DNA of 64,000 bases from Geobacteraceae bacterium (GCA_009773645.1 WSYB01000006.1:62001-126000), one strand, 5' to 3'; shown: positions 30,996 through 39,156, counted from the first letter of the stretch. Notes: generated by a model from the letters alone, not told the origin. Numbers and translations are program-made.

Positions 30996-31916
30996 ATGTC
31001 CAGGAAATGTAAGAAGGTATTCGGTTTGGCAGGAACGTGCTTGCTGGCGGCCCTTGCCTTTGCCCATCTGCCGGGGTGCAGCGGTGGCGGCGGCACCACA
31101 TCCAGCAGCGGCACGCTCCAGGTCGGTCTTACCGACAAGCAGAGTGACGCGTTTCAGCAGGTCGTCATAACAATCAGGGAAGTGCGGATCGTGCCGGCCG
31201 GCCTGGAGAATGCGCCCGATGACGATCCCCGCCTGCCGGTTGTCGTAACCTATGCCACTCCGCACACCGTCGACATCCTCACGCTTCGCTTCCTGCAGGA
31301 GCTCCTCGGCACAATCGTACTCCCCGCAGGGACGTACAACCAGGTACGCCTCATCCTGGAGCCGAATCCCACCGGTCAGGGGCGCGATCCGGTCAACTAC
31401 CTTACCCTGAAGGCCGACCCGTTGAAGACAAAGATCCCGCTCAAGACGCCGAGCGCCCAGCAGTCGGGACTTAAGGTCCTCGGCAGCTTCGAGGTGAAGC
31501 CGGGGATCATCAACGCCATCCTTCTCGATTTCGACCCGAATACCGCCATCGTTGCCCGCGGAAACGGCGATTACAACCTGAAGCCGACCGGCATCCGCAT
31601 CGTCCAGACGGCTGGCCCCATCATCGGCTTCGGTTCCCTGTCGGGGACCATCGCGTCAACGTTCAAGGATTGGTCAAGCGCGACGGTCTCGGTTGCTCCC
31701 CAGGGGGGAGTGAACACCTTGGCCGCCGGCACAGTCTTCAGCACCTTCTCAAGCAGCCGATGGGAAGGGCCGTTCAGCGCATTCGTACCTGGCGGGACTT
31801 ACCGGGTCCACGTGCAGGCCAGAGGGTTTGCCCCCTATTCATCCCCCGTGAAAACGGTATTGTCCGGAAGCGAAACCCCGGTGGGCGACATCTCTCTGGT
31901 GCCGCTCCTCCCCTGA
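30996..31916 (+). CDS. DUF4382 lipoprotein under riboswitch control
   Basis: 306 residues from ATG 30996, seven bases after GAGGAGGT. Signal peptide with lipobox LPGC, then a Gly/Ser-rich linker and the DUF4382 beta-sandwich (GTLQVGLTDKQSDAFQQVVI ... TVDILTLRFLQELLGTIVLPAGTYNQVRLIL). A second beta domain of carboxypeptidase-regulatory type fills the C-terminus (GSLSGTIASTF ... AFVPGGTYRVHVQARGF). Such proteins are outer-surface lipoproteins of unknown function and are common in Geobacter. Control by a cyclic dinucleotide suggests a role in surface attachment or extracellular electron transfer (inference). Ends before a good terminator. Confidence 0.87.
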   Translation: MSRKCKKVFGLAGTCLLAALAFAHLPGCSGGGGTTSSSGTLQVGLTDKQSDAFQQVVITIREVRIVPAGLENAPDDDPRLPVVVTYATPHTVDILTLRFLQELLGTIVLPAGTYNQVRLILEPNPTGQGRDPVNYLTLKADPLKTKIPLKTPSAQQSGLKVLGSFEVKPGIINAILLDFDPNTAIVARGNGDYNLKPTGIRIVQTAGPIIGFGSLSGTIASTFKDWSSATVSVAPQGGVNTLAAGTVFSTFSSSRWEGPFSAFVPGGTYRVHVQARGFAPYSSPVKTVLSGSETPVGDISLVPLLP

Positions 31917-31925
31917 TTGACAGGC

Positions 31926-31963
31926 GGAAGGGGGCCTGCATCCGTGGGTCCCCCTTCCTTTTT
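31926..31963 (+). terminator. Rho-independent terminator of the DUF4382 gene
   Basis: 9-bp stem GGAAGGGGG / CCCCCTTCC (31926-31934, 31950-31958) with five T following, 10 bp after the stop codon. Confidence 0.8.
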
Positions 31964-31971
31964 CGCAACTT

Positions 31972-32295
31972 TTATTTCCGTTCCCGCCGGGATCTGTTGG
32001 GCGGTCCGGGCTTCCCGCGGTCACCGCCGGGCGTGCGCGGCTTCTGTTTTTGCGGCCGGGCTTCGCTGACGGTAATGACGCGATCTATCAGCAGGGCTCC
32101 ATCAAGGGTGTCGATCGCCTCCTTGGCTTCATCAGCGGTTGCCATTTTCACATAACCGCACCCTTTAAACTGGCCGGTCTGGGAATCGGTTATCAAATGA
32201 ATTGAACTGACGGTCCCAGCCACTGAAAACAACTTCCATATATCATCTTCCGTCGCCTTAAACGATATCTTCCCCACATACAGCTCTCTGCCCAT
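31972..32295 (-). CDS. single-RRM RNA-binding protein
   Basis: 107 residues from ATG 32295 (GAGG eight bases upstream; the longer in-frame start at 32346 has no site). One RRM: RNP2 LYVGKI at residues 5-10 and RNP1-like KGCGYVKM at about 45-52. The C-terminal tail is Arg/Gly/Pro-rich. Bacterial RRM proteins of this size, first known from cyanobacteria, are often cold-induced and bind RNA; targets here are unknown. Confidence 0.92.
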   Translation of the reverse strand: MGRELYVGKISFKATEDDIWKLFSVAGTVSSIHLITDSQTGQFKGCGYVKMATADEAKEAIDTLDGALLIDRVITVSEARPQKQKPRTPGGDRGKPGPPNRSRRERK

Positions 32296-32515
32296 GGTTT
32301 TTTCCTCTTTCCGACATTCCTGCCTGCGCCGTTTTTGTACGAACAATGCTTCGCTTCAGGCCAATCTATCCCAATCAGTACGGATTCTGCAAGAGCTATT
32401 GTTAACCGGCCGGGGATAAGGCCAGGCCCCTCACCCGGCCTTTGGGGTACGCCGCACAAGCAAGCCCACAGATTGACACAACCAGGGCGAAAAAAAGACC
32501 GTTTCCATCCGGACA

Positions 32516-32830
32516 CTACTTGCCTTTGAAGAACTTCCTGATATCCCTTCCCATCTGCCTGAACGCCTGGCCGGTCTTTTTGCCTGCTTCCTTGAACCAC
32601 CCTCCCATTGACGTACCCGTCTTTTTTGCTGCCTGGCCGGTCTCTTTTCCCATTTTCTTGAACCCCTGGCCAACCTCTTTCCCCCCTTCCCTGAATGCCT
32701 GGCCGGTCTCCTTTCCTATCTTCTTGAACCCCCGGCCGATTTCTTTTCCCCCTTCCTTCAAGGCATTATCGGCCCAACCGGGTGCAGCCAGGAAAAGTGC
32801 CACGATGACAACAACCACCATTTTCCCCAT
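32516..32830 (-). CDS. exported amphipathic repeat peptide (Gly/Lys/Phe 11-mer repeats)
   Basis: 104 residues from ATG 32830 (GGAGG eight bases upstream). Signal peptide ends at about GWA (residue 20). The mature part is almost wholly repeats of roughly 11 residues: KEIGRGFKKIG, KETGQAFREGG, KEVGQGFKKMG, KETGQAAKKTG, then KKTGQAFRQMG. Each would make three helical turns with one Phe and several Lys on opposite faces, like LEA or apolipoprotein-type amphipathic repeats. No Cys. Possibly binds membrane or protects the envelope in stress; no function is known. Confidence 0.75.
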   Translation of the reverse strand: MGKMVVVVIVALFLAAPGWADNALKEGGKEIGRGFKKIGKETGQAFREGGKEVGQGFKKMGKETGQAAKKTGTSMGGWFKEAGKKTGQAFRQMGRDIRKFFKGK

Positions 32831-33050
32831 GGGAACGTCCTCCATTTCAAAGTCTGCAACACCACTCTATCATGGAAGGAGAATGCCGTCAAAAAAGGCC
32901 ACGAAACACTCTCGCTCGGGCGGGATTAAGGGGGAGCGCCGGGGCCGATTTGGTGGTATAATTAAATCAACAAAAGGGAGTGAATGTAGAGTGCGCGGCG
33001 CGGGTTACGACTCATGACTGCGGTGCCGGCCATGAAAGGTGGTGACAATA

Positions 33051-33536
33051 ATGAACGTGTTTGATTTCGCAATGAAAATGGAAGTGGAAAGCTGGGCGTA
33101 TTACGAAAAAATGGCGGCTGCAGCGAAGACGAAAGAGCTGAAAACCATCTTCTCCCTGCTGGCCGATTCGGAACGGGAACATCATGAGCATCTGGCGCTC
33201 CTGAAAGCAGGAACGGATCCGAATGAAGCGCGGTCGGTTGCTCTGGAGAGTGTGAAAGGGCGCATCCGCGATCTTGTGGGTGGTCTTGCACCCGCGGATG
33301 TCCTGCGGAATGACTACGACGGCTACCGGCACGCCATAAAGGCTGAGGAGAAGAGCATCAAGCTCTACGAAGAACTGGCGGAGCAGGAGCCGGATATGGC
33401 TGCTGCCGAACTGCTGAGAAGGATAGCCGAAGAGGAAAAACACCATCTGGAAGTGATTGAGAACATTTACGACTTCGTCGAATCGCCTCAGGCGTATCTT
33501 GCATGGGGTGAATTCAGCAACCTGAGGGAATTCTGA
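33051..33536 (+). CDS. ferritin-like diiron (rubrerythrin-type) protein
   Basis: 161 residues from ATG 33051 (AAGGTGGTG at 33036-33043). Four-helix bundle with paired carboxylate/His ligands: E in KMEVESWAYYEKM, EREHHEHL, then EEKSIKLYEEL and EEEKHHLEV in the second half. There is no C-terminal rubredoxin domain, so it belongs to the short ferritin-like/rubrerythrin class. Probable role in peroxide or iron handling in an anaerobe. Ends at a bidirectional terminator shared with the convergent membrane gene. Confidence 0.88.
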   Translation: MNVFDFAMKMEVESWAYYEKMAAAAKTKELKTIFSLLADSEREHHEHLALLKAGTDPNEARSVALESVKGRIRDLVGGLAPADVLRNDYDGYRHAIKAEEKSIKLYEELAEQEPDMAAAELLRRIAEEEKHHLEVIENIYDFVESPQAYLAWGEFSNLREF

Positions 33537-33576
33537 CCGGCGTCGGCCCGATCAGTGCAAGATGGGGAGCGAGAAC

Positions 33577-33608
33577 AAAAATGGCCTGCAGGAGCAGGCC
33601 ATTTTTTT
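33577..33608. terminator. bidirectional terminator between convergent genes
   Basis: Stem AAAAATGGCCTGC / GCAGGCCATTTTT (33577-33589, 33594-33606), loop AGGA, with T-runs on both strands. Confidence 0.9.
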
Positions 33609-33631
33609 GTGCGCAAGGCTGATCTTCAGGA

Positions 33632-34192
33632 CTACATGTGAGCATTCACCCGCTTTGCCGCCTGAAAAAATATCGTGCCGAGCATCACATCCGACACCGC
33701 ACCCGTTACAATCCCCAAAAGTACCATGACTATCGACGAAAGGAATATACCTGTGGCGATATTCACATAGCAGTAAGGCTTCAAGAGCCCTCTCAGGTCG
33801 TCCGGCAGCTTGAGAAGCTTCATCCCGAAGATAATCTCCAGAACGCCGTAAGCAACGGTAGCAACAATGATAAATATGCCGATGGACGCTTCAAGCGACC
33901 TGACATATAACGATACTACGGCAAAGAACCCGATAGTAATGTTGATCCTGATCATGCGATCGATGGAGTCGTCGGTTTCACGAAAAGAAAACTTATTGTT
34001 GAGGAATCGTTTCAGCAGCGTCATAACAAAAACATAAATGATGGTCCCGAATACCTGAAGCAGGCTCTGAAGGATTCTCGCCTCCAGGTCCAATCTTCCC
34101 TGAAAGCGCAGCGACAGATAAATCAAAGGCAGAGAAAGTACGGCGCTGCTCATAGCAAACCATCCTGCCATTCTCAATGCCTTGGGTGTCAC
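33632..34192 (-). CDS. hypothetical integral membrane protein
   Basis: 186 residues starting at GTG 34192 (GGGAGAG upstream). About five hydrophobic helices: residues 8-28, 42-60, 82-100, 105-125 and 143-170. No motifs recognised; no Cys/His clusters. Stands alone between two terminators. Confidence 0.65.
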   Translation of the reverse strand: MTPKALRMAGWFAMSSAVLSLPLIYLSLRFQGRLDLEARILQSLLQVFGTIIYVFVMTLLKRFLNNKFSFRETDDSIDRMIRINITIGFFAVVSLYVRSLEASIGIFIIVATVAYGVLEIIFGMKLLKLPDDLRGLLKPYCYVNIATGIFLSSIVMVLLGIVTGAVSDVMLGTIFFQAAKRVNAHM

Positions 34193-34259
34193 ACAAGCTC
34201 TCCCCGCATCAACCTTTACTGAAAGTTCGTCTTAACGTTGCGCACATTATCCATGGTTA

Positions 34260-34503
34260 CAATTTTTTGTCAATGACGACTTAAGTTTATATGAAAGCAT
34301 CCGATATATAGTTCCATAGCAGCCTGCTATCTCAAGTTCTTGTGAGGCTTGAGAACCGGAAAGGGGGAAATGACGCAGCAACCGGAAAACAATCTGAGCT
34401 GTAGTATCTGTTGGCAGGGCAACCTGCCGGAGACCCCTGCTCGTGCAGGAGCATGCAAGTCCTAAAGAAAAAGGCTGTATGGCAATGACCATACAGCCTT
34501 TTT
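34260..34503 (+). ncRNA. candidate small RNA with several GGA motifs ending at a terminator
   Basis: The 390-bp gap between 34193 and 34582 has no credible ORF but is structured on the plus strand: CTCAAG/CTTGAG (34331-34353), GGCAGG-GCAA-CCTGCC (34413-34428), CCTGC-TCGT-GCAGG (about 34436-34449), then a strong terminator. Five GGA motifs occur within about 95 bases (CCGGAAA, GGGGGAAA, CCGGAAA, CCGGAGA, CAGGAGC), as in RNAs that sequester CsrA. The 5' end is not determined. It could also be a decayed riboswitch or a 3' UTR remnant. Confidence 0.35.
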
Positions 34504-34508
34504 CTTTT
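34468..34508. terminator. strong bidirectional terminator
   Basis: 13-bp perfect stem AAAGGCTGTATGG / CCATACAGCCTTT (34468-34480 region and 34489-34503), loop CAATGA, T-rich on the plus strand and preceded by an A-run. Serves the candidate sRNA on the plus strand and, on the minus strand, any transcript through the Fe-S gene at 34583. Confidence 0.85.
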
Positions 34509-34582
34509 CCGGAAACAGACCATGAGGTCCACAAACATAATCATGTGCAAGGGCCGTCTCTATCTCACGCAGGAAAGAAAGC

Positions 34583-35878
34583 TCAGCGCGCCGTTGAAAC
34601 AGGATATACTCTTGCCAGCAACCGTTCAAGATACCTGGATTTCATCTGCCTGCACGCCAGGAGTTGCTTGACCGGCGGTAGTTTGAGGATTACCCCGAGG
34701 ATGGCGGCCATGGCCCGGTGACTCATAAGCGCTTGGTTGTCGAAGATCAGATTGTGCAGACACCCCCGTTCAATGGCCATGAGCACTACGCGATGGGCCG
34801 AATTGACCGGAGTAATGACCCGCTGCGGACGGGATTCGAGGCGAAGCGCCACAGCCGGGCAGACCCGCACACACACTCCACACCCAAGGCAGACATCCAG
34901 ATCGAGGCAGGCCACTTTTTTCGTCGGGGAGTGAGGATCGCCCGTAGGGACCAGTTCCGCCGCCTCCACCGGACAGGCGGCGACACACCTGCCGCAGCCG
35001 CAGCAGCGATCGCCGTCGAGAACCGGGGCAAAGTTGGTGGTATGTACGGGGTGGAGGTGGGCAAAGCGCCGGGCCGTGATCAGCGCCTCACAACAGCAGC
35101 CGCAGCAATTACAGATGAAGTTCACCCCTTCGCGGACATTGTCGCCGAACTGCACGAGCCTCCGTTCGTAAGCCTCCTGAAGGAGATCGAACGCCTCGAC
35201 GGTGTCGATGGCGCGGGCATGACCGTGGCGGATGAGGGGTCCGGCAGCGCCGTTGAAGGTCATGCAGATTTCCAGCGGGGCCGTGCAGGCCTTTCCCACG
35301 TGAGACAGCTTGTGGCGGCAGTAGCAGAGCGCCACCCCCATCTGCCGGGCCGTACGGATCACCTCGCTCGCCCGCTCGTAGTCGAGCACCTGACCGGCGT
35401 TTTCGGTCGAGAGGGCCGGCTCGTGCACAAAGGTCCGGCCGAGCTGGGTTTCTCCCTGCGTAAAGAGCGCACGGATGAACTCATCCTCCACGTTCAGATA
35501 TTCGTAGAAGAGTTCGCTCAGTGCCTTCTGGTCGATGTCGGTGCGGACCCGCATGAGGGAGAATTCGAAGAAGCCGGCCATCGGAGGAGGAAGGACATAG
35601 ACGGTTGTCCCATCCTGTTCAATGTCCAAGAGAAGGGCTCGGGCGGCGAGTACGTCGAGAATTGCCCGTGTCTCGCCCTCCGGCATGGCAAGAGCCCGGG
35701 CGGCCCGGGCGGCGGTAAACGGCATTATCGGCAGACGTGAGACGAGTTCGGCATCCTTTTCGCTGAAAAGTATGCCGAGTATCCGGGAAAGAAGCGACGA
35801 CTGAGGCGCCCCCTGGGGGAACCTGTTGAGCCGTTCAACGAGCTGCCGGTAACCGGATTTTGGCGCATGATGGGACAT
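34583..35878 (-). CDS. 4Fe-4S dicluster protein with additional Cys-rich motifs
   Basis: 431 residues. The N-terminal half resembles winged-helix regions (about 40-95; FTAARAARALAMPEGETRAILDVL). The middle has CYC and a striking Cys cluster CNCCGCCCEAL (about 260). Two ferredoxin motifs follow: CCGCGRCVAACPVEA and CLGCGVCVRVCPAVA. No membrane segment; cytoplasmic. Such Fe-S proteins occur in many anaerobes as electron-transfer partners of unknown enzymes. No obvious operon partner. Confidence 0.82.
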   Translation of the reverse strand: MSHHAPKSGYRQLVERLNRFPQGAPQSSLLSRILGILFSEKDAELVSRLPIMPFTAARAARALAMPEGETRAILDVLAARALLLDIEQDGTTVYVLPPPMAGFFEFSLMRVRTDIDQKALSELFYEYLNVEDEFIRALFTQGETQLGRTFVHEPALSTENAGQVLDYERASEVIRTARQMGVALCYCRHKLSHVGKACTAPLEICMTFNGAAGPLIRHGHARAIDTVEAFDLLQEAYERRLVQFGDNVREGVNFICNCCGCCCEALITARRFAHLHPVHTTNFAPVLDGDRCCGCGRCVAACPVEAAELVPTGDPHSPTKKVACLDLDVCLGCGVCVRVCPAVALRLESRPQRVITPVNSAHRVVLMAIERGCLHNLIFDNQALMSHRAMAAILGVILKLPPVKQLLACRQMKSRYLERLLARVYPVSTAR

Positions 35879-35967
35879 GGCTCACCGATCGGCGCGCATA
35901 TATCGCGGGATGTTGGGGACAGGGAACGCTCGCACCTATTCTTCCTTTTCTCCTTTACTGATTCGGT

Positions 35968-36747
35968 CTACTTCAATATCTCGTCGAAGAAGTCGCGCAT
36001 CGCCTGCCACGAGCGGCGGTCCGCCGCCTCGTTGTAGGCCACCCCCTTGATCCCCACCCGGCCTGCGGCGGGATTGGTGAAGCTGTGCACCGCCCCGCCG
36101 TAATAGTTCATCTGCCAGTCCACCTTGGCCTGGCGCATCTCGTCCTGGAAGGCGGCAATCTCGGCCGGTGACTCGAACGTGTCATCCGCGCCGTGGAGCA
36201 CCAGCACCTTTCCCTTGATGTTTCTGGCGTCAGCCGGGTTAGACGTGGCGAGGCCGCCGTGGAAGCTCACCACCCCCTTCAGGTCGGCGCCGCTCCGCGC
36301 CATCTCCAGCACCACCGTACCGCCAAAACAATAGCCGATGGCGGCGATCCGCGTCGTGTCAACCTGTGGCCGGTTCCTGAGTATGTCGAGTCCCGCCGCG
36401 GCCCGGGCGCGCATCAACTTCCGGTCGTTCCTGAACAGCCCCGCCAGTTGCCCTGCCTCCTTCGGGTCCGTGGTCGTCTTACCCTTGCCGTACATGTCGG
36501 TGGCGAAGACCACGTAGCCGAGCCGGGCCAGCTGTTCCGCCCGCCCCTTCGCGTAATCGTTAAGCCCCCACCACTCGGGCGCCACCAGCACGCCGGGGCG
36601 CTTTCCCGTTACCGCATCGTCATAGGCCAGATACCCTTGCAGCGTAGCATCGCCGTGCCGGTACTCAACCTTCTGCGTGCGGATAGCCGCCTGAGCGCTT
36701 GCCGCCATTAGAGCCGCCATGAGTAAACCTCCCGCAAGAGTTTTCAT
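35968..36747 (-). CDS. exported dienelactone hydrolase family protein
   Basis: 259 residues from ATG 36747 (GAGGAGG upstream; ATG 36762 in frame overlaps it). Signal peptide ends AQA (about residue 19). Alpha/beta hydrolase with the DLH triad: Cys nucleophile in GYCFGG, Asp in HGADDTFESP and His in GAVHSFTNP. Export sets it apart from catabolic cytoplasmic dienelactone hydrolases. The substrate is unknown. Confidence 0.88.
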   Translation of the reverse strand: MKTLAGGLLMAALMAASAQAAIRTQKVEYRHGDATLQGYLAYDDAVTGKRPGVLVAPEWWGLNDYAKGRAEQLARLGYVVFATDMYGKGKTTTDPKEAGQLAGLFRNDRKLMRARAAAGLDILRNRPQVDTTRIAAIGYCFGGTVVLEMARSGADLKGVVSFHGGLATSNPADARNIKGKVLVLHGADDTFESPAEIAAFQDEMRQAKVDWQMNYYGGAVHSFTNPAAGRVGIKGVAYNEAADRRSWQAMRDFFDEILK

Positions 36748-36920
36748 GGTATTCCTCCTCATGTTGTTTGTTCTTGTTCGTATAAAAGTATAACAGGAGG
36801 AAGCAAGATTTATAGGGGAGGGTGCTGGGGGATTTTAGCAGGGAGTTTTTTTCTTTCGGGGCTTGAGGTTGGGGAATTACATGATACCCTTCACGGGAGT
36901 GGGAAAGGGGGTGAGAACGT

Positions 36921-37331
36921 ATGTTCAAGAGGTGTTTCGTCCTTTTCATGGCACTCCTCTTTGGGGCGATCGGCACCGGCATGGGAAAACGTATTACCCA
37001 GGACACGGTGCCGCGGATGTCCACGGAGGAGCTCAAGGCAAATCTCGGCGCCCCTGACCTGGTCGTCATCGATGTCCGGGCCGCAAAAGACTGGAACGGA
37101 AGCGACCGGAAGATCGCCGGTGCGGTCCGGGAAGACCCGGCATCGCCGGAAAAATGGGCCGGCAATTATCCGAAGGAGAAGACCGTGGTCCTCTACTGTG
37201 CCTGAGCGAGCGAGGCTACCAGTGCCCGTGTGGCACAGAAGCTGACCGTAATGGGATTCCCGAAGGTTTACGCCCTCAAGGGGGGGTGGAATGTGTGGGA
37301 CAAGGCTGGCTATCCGATGGAGAAGAAGTAA
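36921..37331 (+). CDS. exported rhodanese-like protein with in-frame UGA read as selenocysteine
   Basis: The frame from ATG 36921 reaches TGA at 37203-37205 after 94 codons and continues in the same frame to TAA at 37329-37331 (136 residues with Sec at position 95). Codons before and after form one rhodanese domain: DLVVIDVRAAKDW, KTVVLYCA-U-ASEATSARVA, then LTVMGFPKVYALKGGWNVW. The UGA falls exactly where homologs have the second Cys of a YCxC active-site loop. A signal peptide or anchor (residues 1-22) puts it outside the cytoplasm. A SECIS-like hairpin follows the UGA. Family knowledge: selenocysteine rhodanese-related sulfurtransferases are known in deltaproteobacteria. Likely handles sulfur or selenium in the periplasm. 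A plain nonsense mutation is the alternative, less likely because the downstream frame is intact. Confidence 0.85.
37222..37236 (+). promoter_or_regulatory. candidate bacterial SECIS hairpin
   Basis: GTGCC-CGTGT-GGCAC, a 5-bp stem with a GU-containing loop, starting 16 bases after the UGA (37203-37205). Bacterial SECIS elements bound by SelB are small hairpins at about this distance with G and U in the loop. Confidence 0.6.
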
Positions 37332-37394
37332 CCGTGCCCGCATCGGTGACCATCGACCATTCCCGCGCTGAGGCGCAGGTCTTGCAGTGAGATT

Positions 37395-37415
37395 GCCCGC
37401 TTCGGCGGGCTTTTT
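37395..37415 (+). terminator. Rho-independent terminator of the rhodanese gene
   Basis: GCCCGC-TTCG-GCGGGC followed by TTTTT, about 64 bases after the TAA at 37331. Its position after the second stop supports transcription and translation past the UGA. Confidence 0.85.
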
Positions 37416-37790
37416 CAGTTCCTTCGGGAGCGGAAAATAATCCAGGTGTAAATCCCCAGATTAAGAGCTGCTATGCAGATCCCCAGCAGTAACTGGGAGT
37501 TTCGCGTGAGTCCTTCGGGATACAGCATGGGGAGAATGTAGCGCTCGATGAAACCTGAACGATAGCCGGTCCCGCCCCCCATTTCGCGCAGCCGGTTTTC
37601 CAGCGGCGTAAGCGGACAGATCCACCCCGTCACTTCGATGAAGGTCCCCCCACAAGGCGGCCGGCACGTGGAGCCAGGCGAGCCGCCTCCACCTTAAGAC
37701 CAGAAAGCCCCCCAGCACCACGAACAGCACGAACGTAAAGTGGATCGCCACCACGATATCGGCTAGCACGAGATAGAGCATTTTTCCCAT
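37415..37790 (-). pseudogene. DUF2784 family membrane protein, frameshifted
   Basis: Two overlapping minus-strand frames together make one DUF2784 protein of about 124 residues: the first (from 37790, or ATG 37781 which has the better AGGA spacing) carries LADIVVAIHFTFVLFVVLGGFL and WLHVPAALWG, the second carries GWICPLTPLENRLRE, RYILPMLYPEG and the final TM helix. The frame changes in a run of six G (plus strand CCCCCC at about 37646-37651). One base fewer would restore a single protein. Either a recent mutation, phase-variable tract or sequencing error. Confidence 0.8.
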
Positions 37791-37818
37791 TCCTGGCCGG
37801 TCTGCGGTTCCGGAGAGG

Positions 37819-38508
37819 TTAGAACTTCACCCTGAACCCCACCACCCCGTTGTGGCTCTCGAATTTCAGATCGGTCGTAATGTCCTTGTTTGCGCCGAAC
37901 CTGGCCCTGGAGGTGCCGAAATAGCGGTAGCCCAGATCCAGAGAGAATTGCCGGTTGAGGGCGATCTCCAGACCGGCGCCGGCCTGGTAGGCAAAGACGG
38001 TGTCGTCGTCATTCTCGTAGAGGAGAACCCGTTCCGGTACGCCATTCACTATGTCGGTACCAAAGGTGTCACTCAGATGCAGGACGGCGAAACCGATGCC
38101 GCCACCCCAGTAAGGGGTTACCGGGGTGGCGTTATGCAGATCGAAGAAGGCGTTGAACATCATGGCCAGCGCCCCGAGGTCGCCGTCCGGATTGCCGAAC
38201 TGGAAACCGTCGGCCTTGTCTGTGATCGACCGTATCTCCGACTGCTTGAACGAGAGCTCCCCTTCCAGGCGGATGATGCCGAAGTCGTAACCGCCGGTCC
38301 CCCCAACGTTGATGCCGGGATCGAACTCCACCCGGTCATTGAAGGTTGCGTTGGTGAAGAAATCAAAGGTTGTCACGTCGGCGTCCATGGGGACACTTAT
38401 GCCTAGAAAGCCGGACACATAGGCGCCCGGACGGGCGGGGGCCGCCTGGCAGATGGCGGGGATCGCCAGAGTTACGATGGCGGCAATAACGATAAGACTC
38501 CTTTTCAT
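37819..38508 (-). CDS. outer-membrane beta-barrel protein (OmpA-like/OMP_b-brl family)
   Basis: 229 residues from ATG 38508 (AAGGAGGAG upstream; the longer in-frame start at 38559 lacks a site). Signal peptide (to ICQA, about residue 22). The rest alternates hydrophobic and polar residues, with aromatic strand ends (GAYVSGFLGISVP, VTPYWGGGIGFAVLHL, FAYQAGAGLEIAL, FSLDLGYRYFGTSRARF) and the C-terminal Phe signature (VGFRVKF) that targets barrels to BAM. An eight-stranded barrel is likely. Confidence 0.87.
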   Translation of the reverse strand: MKRSLIVIAAIVTLAIPAICQAAPARPGAYVSGFLGISVPMDADVTTFDFFTNATFNDRVEFDPGINVGGTGGYDFGIIRLEGELSFKQSEIRSITDKADGFQFGNPDGDLGALAMMFNAFFDLHNATPVTPYWGGGIGFAVLHLSDTFGTDIVNGVPERVLLYENDDDTVFAYQAGAGLEIALNRQFSLDLGYRYFGTSRARFGANKDITTDLKFESHNGVVGFRVKF

Positions 38509-38586
38509 GGGTGCTCCTCCTTGCATGGTCGGGTCCGGCTCGTGCCGGCCCATTGACAATCCTCTTTCGTATCCGACAGGCGGACT

Positions 38587-39156
38587 CTAACAATGACCCG
38601 CCTGAGATAGTATACCAGATTTCGTCAGAGGATAGGTGGCTTCTACCGTGTGGATCGCCCCCTTGGGGCTGAGAACGCTTGAATAGAGATAGAAGGCGTT
38701 CACCGTGAAGGGGGGGAGGGCAAAGTCCCGGTGCCTTTCCTCAAACGGAGCGATCCCCCCGAGGGGCGGCTCCCTGAAGCGGGCGAGAGTAATGTGCGGA
38801 GAAAAGGGGCGTTCCTCCGGGGGGACACCTGCCGTGCCGAGGGCAAGTTCCACATCCTGCTGCAGTTTCGTGAGCGCCTCGCAAGCCTCGATCCCTACCC
38901 ACAGCACGCGCATCCTCTTCCCGGGCGGGAAGTGGCCGATTCTCCGGAGGGCGAGGTGGAAGGGGGCACCTTCCACCTCCCCAAGGGCCGCCTTGATGGC
39001 GGCAAACGCATGCTCATCGGCATCGCCGATGAACCGGAGGGTGAGATGGAGCTGATCCAGCGGCACCCAGCGCGCCTCCGGCAGGCCGTGGCAGATGGCC
39101 CTCAATACTTCTTTTGCATCATCCGGCAGATCAATCGCCACAAACAGTCGATACAT
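38587..39156 (-). CDS. thpR: RNA 2',3'-cyclic phosphodiesterase
   Basis: 189 residues, typical size for the LigT/ThpR 2H phosphoesterase family. The two HxT motifs are seen: HLTLRFIG (about residue 42) and HITLARF (about residue 125). N-terminus RLFVAIDLPDD is family-typical. Opens 2',3'-cyclic phosphates and was first described as a 2'-5' RNA ligase. Confidence 0.95.
   Translation of the reverse strand: MYRLFVAIDLPDDAKEVLRAICHGLPEARWVPLDQLHLTLRFIGDADEHAFAAIKAALGEVEGAPFHLALRRIGHFPPGKRMRVLWVGIEACEALTKLQQDVELALGTAGVPPEERPFSPHITLARFREPPLGGIAPFEERHRDFALPPFTVNAFYLYSSVLSPKGAIHTVEATYPLTKSGILSQAGHC

Noticed and set aside
34247..34550. Two short minus-strand ORFs over the candidate sRNA
   Set aside because: They run through the terminator hairpin, have no ribosome site and no similarity to a known protein.
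35290..35306. parS-like CACGTG palindrome
   Set aside because: Only the core and one arm agree with the parS consensus and it lies inside a coding region; no convincing parS in the window.
37203..37205. Rhodanese treated as a simple truncated pseudogene
   Set aside because: The frame continues without further stops with full domain similarity, the UGA falls at an active-site Cys position and a terminator follows the second stop.
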